DNA of 64,000 nt. Origin: Arthrobacter sp. B1I2 (GTDB lineage Bacteria; Actinomycetota; Actinomycetes; Actinomycetales; Micrococcaceae). Location: NCBI RefSeq assembly GCF_030816485.1, contig NZ_JAUSYC010000001.1, positions 1,860,001-1,924,000 on the forward strand, written 5' to 3'. Below the pieces are notes generated by a model. The model was given only the letters and a program-made list of their open reading frames with translations. It did not search any database and had not been told where the DNA came from. Both the position numbers and the translations under genes were made by a program. Below are positions 59,162 to 64,000 of this stretch, in pieces (position 1 is the stretch's first letter; each line of letters starts with the position of its first letter).

Positions 59162-60097
59162 ATGGCAACAGCTGCCAACCTGCCTCCTGCCGTGGCGGAG
59201 GAACCCGCCCTGGGCGCCGAAAGAAAATCCGCAACGCAGGGCAGGAGGAAATCGCGGCACCAGCCGGGCAACAGTGAAATCCGGGCCAAGGCCTCCGTGC
59301 CGCTGACCGTCTTGATGTGGCTCATCGCCGCCATCTATGCGCTGCCGCTGCTCTGGTTCCTGCTGAGTTCGTTCAAACCGGGCAGCGAGCTGTTCAGCTA
59401 TCCGCTGTCCATGATTCCCCGCGAGTGGACCTTCCAGGGCTTTGCGGACGCGTGGGAGCGGGTGGACTTTGCGCAGTACTTCCTGAACACGGCCACGGTG
59501 TCCATCGTGACCACCGTTTTGACGGTCTTCTTCAGTGCCTGCACCGGCTATGCGCTGGCCAAGTACAACAACAGGGGCACCCGGCTGTTCTTCGTCTGCA
59601 TCCTGGCCACCACAATGCTGCCCACCGAGGTGATCCTGAACCCTACGTTCTCGGTGATCCGGGACCTGGGCTTGTACAACTCGCTGGCCGGCATCATTGT
59701 GCCGTCCGTGTTGACGGCCACCGGCGTGTTCATGTTCCGGCAGTTCTTCCTCACGGTTCCGGACGACCTGCTGCACTCCGCCAGGATTGACGGCGCGGGC
59801 GAGCTGGCCATCTTCTTCCGTATCATGCTCCCGCTCTCCAAGCCCATCCTGTTCACGCTGGCCATCTTTTCCTTCCAGTGGCGCTGGAACGATTACATCT
59901 GGCCGTTGATCGTGCTCAACGACCCCAAGTGGTACACCCTGCAGGTGGCGCTGCGGAGCATCGTGGGCGCGGAAAACATCGACTGGCCGGTCCTCCTGGG
60001 TGCCTCCGTGATCTCGCTCCTGCCGCTGGTCCTGGTGTTCTTCGTCTTCCAGAAGTACGTACTGAACGCGGACGTCAGCGCCGGCCTGAAGGATTAG
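59162..60097 (+). CDS. Carbohydrate ABC transporter permease, MalG type
   Basis: A 311-residue permease with a 50-residue charged cytoplasmic start and about six helices. The EAA-region is LHSARIDGAGELAIF. The gene is 3 bases after its partner's stop and completes the importer. Its sequence differs clearly from the permeases at 2 and 8513, so this is a separate importer lineage. Confidence 0.93.
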   Translation: MATAANLPPAVAEEPALGAERKSATQGRRKSRHQPGNSEIRAKASVPLTVLMWLIAAIYALPLLWFLLSSFKPGSELFSYPLSMIPREWTFQGFADAWERVDFAQYFLNTATVSIVTTVLTVFFSACTGYALAKYNNRGTRLFFVCILATTMLPTEVILNPTFSVIRDLGLYNSLAGIIVPSVLTATGVFMFRQFFLTVPDDLLHSARIDGAGELAIFFRIMLPLSKPILFTLAIFSFQWRWNDYIWPLIVLNDPKWYTLQVALRSIVGAENIDWPVLLGASVISLLPLVLVFFVFQKYVLNADVSAGLKD

Positions 60098-60173
60098 CCG
60101 GCCTGAAGAACCCACTAACGCATGAACAATCAGCAGGGTCCCGCTGCGGCGGGACCGGTGAAAGGCAGCAGCA

Positions 60174-61901
60174 TTGCAGACAGCAACAGCGGACACAGCT
60201 TTCCTGGAACGGGTGGCGAAGGCAGCGGACGGGCACGTGGCGGCGTTCCTGGCAACGCACGACGGCGACGTCCCCGCCCTGGCGCACCGGCCCGCCATGG
60301 CCAGGCTGCTGGCCCTGGTTACAGCCTTTACCCAGCCCGGCTCCGGGTTCTACCGGCAGGAACAGCTGGGAGAGGCGATGGCCCGGTGCCTGGACCGGCT
60401 GGAAATCCTGCAGGGGTCCACCGGCCTCTTTGACGGCACCAATTTGTGCTCGCCGCCGGACTCCGCGTTCACCTTGAACGATGTCTGCCTGGCGATGCGG
60501 CTCATCCGGGCCGTGGACGCGCCCGGGCCCCTGCTGGCCGGCGTCGACGCGCGGCTGGCCGGGATCGTCGCCCGGTCCGTTGACGCCATGGTGGCCGGGG
60601 GAGTCCACACGCCCAACCACCGCTGGGAGCTCTGCGCAGCCCTGGCCCAGATCAGCACGATCCAGCCACGCCAGGACATCGACGAGCGGATCGGACAGTG
60701 GCTGGCGGAGGGGATCGACCAGCTGCCGGACGGCATGTATTCGGAACGGAGTCCGTTGTATGCCACGGCGGTCACCAACCCATCCCTGCTGACCATTGCG
60801 GACAGTACGGACCGGCCCGGACTCCTGGACCACGTCCGGCGGAACCTCACCGCTTTCCTGCCCTGGTTCAACGCGGACGGCACTGTGGAGTCCGTGTTCT
60901 CAAGGCGGCAGGACCAATGGATGGCCTTCGGCGCCGCCCCGTTCCTCCATCTGTACCGGCGCCTGGCTGCGCAGGACGGACGTGCCGATTTCGCCGCGGC
61001 AGCCGCCTGGCTGGCCACCCTCCCGCTCCACGAACCCGCTAAGCTGCTGGCCCTCACCAGGCTGGATCCGTGGCTGGCCGGGGCACTTCCGGCCGTGCCG
61101 CCGTCGGACGCCGGCTTGTCCCAGCCGCCGGCCCTGACCCCGGCGGAAGCGGCCCTGGACAGCTGCGGCGCCTACCGCTTCCGCTCCGCAGGTACGGTGG
61201 CCACCGTATTCGGCGGCTGCGATCCCCTGGTCCCAGGGGTGGGGTCAGGTCTGGCCACCAACCCCACATTCCTCCGCTTCGCGAACGGCGCTGCGGTGCT
61301 GTCCGGCGTGCGGCTGTCCAGGAGCTTCTTTGACTTGGGGCCGTTCCGCAGCCAGCACACGGCCCGGCGTGGCCGTTCCCTGGTCCTGCGGGAAGAACTG
61401 GAAGCGAACTTCTATCAGCCTCTGCCAGCGGACAAGCTGCGGGCGGACGGGATATACGCGCTGGAGCATGAAGGCCGGTTCAGCGCCGGCATGGAGTTCG
61501 GTGCCCGGACGGCGGACGTCCACCGGCTGCTCACGGAAGCCACTGTGCATTGTGGCGACGGCCAGGCTGTCCTGGACATTGGTTTCGAGGGCACCAGGAC
61601 CGCTTTTGCCCTGGAACTCACCTTCCAGCCGGGCGGAGTGCTCGACGGCGTGGAACCGGCGGGTGCGCCTGAAACCTTCCAGCTGGTGTCAGGCATGGGC
61701 ACCTACCGTATGGGGCGCGATGTCATCGAGTTCGGGGCCGGGCTGCCCGCGGATCCGGATGCCCCTGCCGTTTACAACCCGGGCGAAAGCTACCGCTACC
61801 TCGGCGGCACCAACGCGGCCGACGGCATCAAGGTGTACATTGCCGGCTGGACCAGCGGCAGCCACCGGTTCACTTTCCGGGGGCACACACTTCCGGAGTG
61901 A
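60174..61901 (+). CDS. Large uncharacterised protein, lyase-like architecture
   Basis: A 575-residue protein I do not recognise with certainty. The N-terminal 330 residues are helical with conserved-looking PPDSAFTLNDVCLAMRLIR and GGVHTPNHRWELCAALAQI, like (alpha/alpha) toroid enzymes; the C-terminal half is beta-rich. This layout is seen in polysaccharide lyases and heparinase-like enzymes, and its place behind a sugar importer fits an intracellular glycan-degrading role. There is no signal peptide. TTG at 60174 is used because AAAGG lies 8 bases upstream. A hairpin (GGTCCCGC/GCGGGACC at 60137-60156) precedes it. Substrate and chemistry are unknown. Confidence 0.7.
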   Translation: MQTATADTAFLERVAKAADGHVAAFLATHDGDVPALAHRPAMARLLALVTAFTQPGSGFYRQEQLGEAMARCLDRLEILQGSTGLFDGTNLCSPPDSAFTLNDVCLAMRLIRAVDAPGPLLAGVDARLAGIVARSVDAMVAGGVHTPNHRWELCAALAQISTIQPRQDIDERIGQWLAEGIDQLPDGMYSERSPLYATAVTNPSLLTIADSTDRPGLLDHVRRNLTAFLPWFNADGTVESVFSRRQDQWMAFGAAPFLHLYRRLAAQDGRADFAAAAAWLATLPLHEPAKLLALTRLDPWLAGALPAVPPSDAGLSQPPALTPAEAALDSCGAYRFRSAGTVATVFGGCDPLVPGVGSGLATNPTFLRFANGAAVLSGVRLSRSFFDLGPFRSQHTARRGRSLVLREELEANFYQPLPADKLRADGIYALEHEGRFSAGMEFGARTADVHRLLTEATVHCGDGQAVLDIGFEGTRTAFALELTFQPGGVLDGVEPAGAPETFQLVSGMGTYRMGRDVIEFGAGLPADPDAPAVYNPGESYRYLGGTNAADGIKVYIAGWTSGSHRFTFRGHTLPE

Positions 61902-61937
61902 GGGCCGGGCGGATGGCCGGGGGAACGGTGCAGGGGC

Positions 61938-62699
61938 CTACGCCTGGACGTTCTGCATCTGGCTGAAGAATTCCGGCGGGATGGCATAGACCAGGATCAC
62001 GGCCAGCAGGTTCTTTGCGGCGTGGACAAAGTAGGCGAACATGACGTTCCTGCCCGTCCATACGTAGACGAACACCAGCGTGGCTCCCATGGCCAGATAG
62101 GGCAGCAATGCGGTGAAGGTGACCGCTTCCTGGCCCACGATGTGCAGCGCTGCGAACAGCACCACGGAGAGGGCGCAGCAGATCCAGATGTTGATGCGCC
62201 TGCTTAGCTTGCCGATCAGCAGGTGGCGGAAGATGTATTCCTCCACGAAGGGACCCACCACCACCAGCAGCGGAACCATGAGCCACGCCGGGACCTGCTG
62301 CATCAAAGCCTGCAAGCCCGCCTGGTTCGCGGAGGTCTCGACCTGCCCGTTTGCTGCCACCACAACCGCGGTCAGGATCATCATCGCTATGACGGCCGCC
62401 GGCACCATCAACAGCGTGAACCAGGGCCGGGTCGCCAAGACCCTGAGATCGCGGGCCACCACCTTGCGGGCCGCCAGCAGCGCCAGTATGCCCACCGAGG
62501 CATAAAACAGCAGGTTCACGGCGTAGGAGGCGGCTGCAGGGGACGGGGCAACCTGCCGGAGGAGCGGGGCCAGCAGATCGCCGGCGGCTGCGAAGAACCC
62601 CGCAATGGCAACATAGAGGCCCAGCGTGGCCAGGTCCATGGGGGAGAAACAGTACAGCTGGGGCTGCGGAGCGGGCGGTAAGCGGTGGGCTGTTGCCAT
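61938..62699 (-). CDS. CPBP-family intramembrane metalloprotease
   Basis: A 253-residue, about eight-helix protein of the CPBP/Abi group. Motif 1 is FVEEYIFRHLL (near residue 151), motif 2 is AALHIVGQ, and motif 3 is FVHAAKN; the paired Glu and the His residues are the predicted zinc ligands. ATG at 62699 starts close to the first helix. Members cleave prenylated or membrane peptides or bind partners; no specific role is known here. It is convergent with the unknown enzyme, 36 bases away. Confidence 0.88.
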   Translation of the reverse strand: MATAHRLPPAPQPQLYCFSPMDLATLGLYVAIAGFFAAAGDLLAPLLRQVAPSPAAASYAVNLLFYASVGILALLAARKVVARDLRVLATRPWFTLLMVPAAVIAMMILTAVVVAANGQVETSANQAGLQALMQQVPAWLMVPLLVVVGPFVEEYIFRHLLIGKLSRRINIWICCALSVVLFAALHIVGQEAVTFTALLPYLAMGATLVFVYVWTGRNVMFAYFVHAAKNLLAVILVYAIPPEFFSQMQNVQA

Positions 62700-62906
62700 G
62701 CTTCCAGACTATCGCCGGCGGGGCGGCTGTAGCCCACGTCACGTACCACCCGGAAGCATCTTGTAGGATGGTCAGGCCGCGTGAAGCTTCGGCAGTTCGA
62801 AGATCTACGCTCACAACTGCTGGTTCCACGGCTGAAAGGCCGAATTTTGTGAGCTTGATCATACGAAGTCCGGATGCGGCCAACCCCCAACCCACAAGGA
62901 ACAGTT
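62700..62906. other. 207-base divergent region before the permease gene
   Basis: This gap holds the promoters of the CPBP gene and the APC permease. TTGTAGGATGG at about 62761-62771 contains a -10-like TAGGAT facing right. AAGGA at 62896-62900 is the permease ribosome site. No RNA gene was seen. Confidence 0.4.
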
Positions 62907-64000
62907 GTGCCTCAAAGTACCCCCACAGATCTCCAGAATCCCACGGCACCATCCACCGCCGTCGACCCCACCCTCAGCGCCGAGGGTTACAGCAAAACGC
63001 TGGGCAGGCGCCACGTCACCATGATCGCCATGGGCGGCGCCATCGGCGTCGGCCTGTTCATGGGCGCCGGCGGCCGCCTCGCCTCCACCGGCCCGGCCCT
63101 GATCTTCTCCTACGCCATTGCCGGCGTCATCGCCTACCTCCTGATGAGGGCGCTGGGCGAACTCATCATGTACCGCCAGACGTCCGGTTCATTCGTCAGC
63201 TACGCCGGGGAGATGTTCGGCAAGAAGGGCGCGTTCCTTTCCGGCTGGATGTACTTCATCAACTGGGGCATGACCGGCATCGCCGAACTGATTGCCATCG
63301 GCCTGTACTTCCAGTTCTTCTTCCCCAACGTCCCCGTGGAGGCCTCGGCCATCGCCGCGCTGGCCCTCCTGGTGGCCGTCAACCTGCTGAGCGTCAAGGC
63401 GTTCGGCGAGTTTGAGTTCTGGGCCTCCTGCCTCAAGGTCGGTGCCATCCTGATCTTCCTGGTGGTGGGCACGTTCATGGTGGTCACCAACGCCCAGGTG
63501 GGCGACGGCCACGCGTCGGTCGCCAACCTCTTCACCGCTGAAGGTGGCATGTTCCCCAAGGGCGCCCTGGTGATGGTCCTGGTCCTCAACGCCGTGATCT
63601 TCGCCTACAACGGCATCGAACTGGTGGGCGTCACCGCCGGCGAGATGCAGAATCCGGAACGCGAGGTGCCCAAGGCCGTCCGCGCCGTCGTACTCCGCAT
63701 TGTGGTGTTCTACGTCGGTTCCGTGACCCTGCTCGCCATGCTGCTGCCCTCGGACCAGTACGTGGCCGGAACGTCGCCGTTCGTCACCGTCTTCGGCCAG
63801 ATGGGCCTGGGCTGGGTAGGCGACGTGATGAACATGGTCGTGATCACCGCGGCCCTGTCCTCCTGCAACTCCGGCTTGTACTCGATCGGCCGCGTGTTCC
63901 GCACCATGGCCAACAACGGCCACGCCCCGCAGTGGCTCACCAAAATGTCCCCCCGCCACGTCCCGTACGCGGCCATCCTGGCCATCGCGGCGTTCTACCT
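62907..64000 (+). CDS. APC-family amino acid permease (3' end outside window)
   Basis: The first 364 residues of an amino acid permease that runs past the window edge. GTG at 62907 has AAGGA 6 bases upstream. After a 30-residue polar start comes the family signature RRHVTMIAMGGAIGVGLFMG, in the first helix, then about eight more helices in the visible part. It belongs to the AroP/GabP/LysP branch (AAT type) of proton-driven importers; the amino acid cannot be assigned. A conserved Glu occurs in YNGIELVGVTAGE. Confidence 0.93.
   Translation, partial: MPQSTPTDLQNPTAPSTAVDPTLSAEGYSKTLGRRHVTMIAMGGAIGVGLFMGAGGRLASTGPALIFSYAIAGVIAYLLMRALGELIMYRQTSGSFVSYAGEMFGKKGAFLSGWMYFINWGMTGIAELIAIGLYFQFFFPNVPVEASAIAALALLVAVNLLSVKAFGEFEFWASCLKVGAILIFLVVGTFMVVTNAQVGDGHASVANLFTAEGGMFPKGALVMVLVLNAVIFAYNGIELVGVTAGEMQNPEREVPKAVRAVVLRIVVFYVGSVTLLAMLLPSDQYVAGTSPFVTVFGQMGLGWVGDVMNMVVITAALSSCNSGLYSIGRVFRTMANNGHAPQWLTKMSPRHVPYAAILAIAAFY

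Noticed and set aside
60122..60433. Small ORF from ATG 60122
   Set aside because: It overlaps the start of the 60174 gene in another frame, is Gly/Arg-rich and has no features of its own.
61870..62952. 360-codon minus-strand frame covering the CPBP gene
   Set aside because: It is in a different frame from the CPBP protein, whose protease motifs are intact in 61938-62699.

Overview
The window is high-GC actinobacterial chromosome and most resembles Arthrobacter/Pseudarthrobacter (Micrococcales). Supporting features are GTG/TTG starts with AAGGAGG-type ribosome sites, a 13E12-type DUF222/HNH gene, the 32-residue ribosomal protein bS22 beside an excisionase-type HTH gene, Rex, system II cytochrome c maturation genes, and menA/menE/menB. 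I found no tRNA, rRNA, CRISPR array, transposase or integrase. Gene starts were placed by ribosome-binding sites and family start points, so many differ from the longest possible reading frame.

Left part (1-32 kb): a plant-cell-wall sugar island. It holds three ABC sugar importers: a cut-off CUT1 permease plus binding protein, a complete CUT1 set beside a GH42 beta-galactosidase, and an LplA/LplB/YtcP-type set. Around them are a GH78 alpha-L-rhamnosidase, a Gfo/Idh/MocA oxidoreductase, YesL/DUF624 membrane proteins, a rhamnogalacturonan acetylesterase (YesT-like), a DUF1961 protein (YesU-like), a complete L-rhamnose pathway (mutarotase, isomerase, bifunctional RhaEW, kinase) behind a LacI regulator, a CE7 acetyl esterase and a GPH-type symporter. 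Gene content parallels the Bacillus yes/ytc rhamnogalacturonan-I system. A shared 12-bp LacI-type operator near TGAAACGATTCA occurs at four promoters and suggests one regulon.

Middle (32-43 kb): housekeeping. A DAHP synthase gene is preceded by a tiny leader ORF rich in Trp/Tyr/Phe codons and a terminator hairpin (an aroR-like attenuator). Then come the HTH gene, bS22, a HAD phosphatase, a glutaredoxin-like protein, Rex, a repeat-rich membrane protein, YceI, and the cytochrome c cluster (histidine phosphatase, TlpA-like, CcdA, ResB, CcsB).

43-52 kb: the most unusual block. It is a five-gene locus resembling mycobacterial iniBAC: a membrane-tethered Hsp70-like ATPase without a substrate-binding domain, a large LuxR-type regulator, an IniB-like acidic repeat protein, and two dynamin-like GTPases of IniA and IniC size. 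It sits between the cytochrome c genes and the menaquinone genes, as if inserted into a respiratory assembly region.

52-64 kb: small membrane proteins, menA, menE, menB, a VOC protein, a fourth sugar ABC importer followed by a large enzyme-like protein of unknown function, a CPBP-family protease, and an APC amino-acid permease that runs off the right edge.
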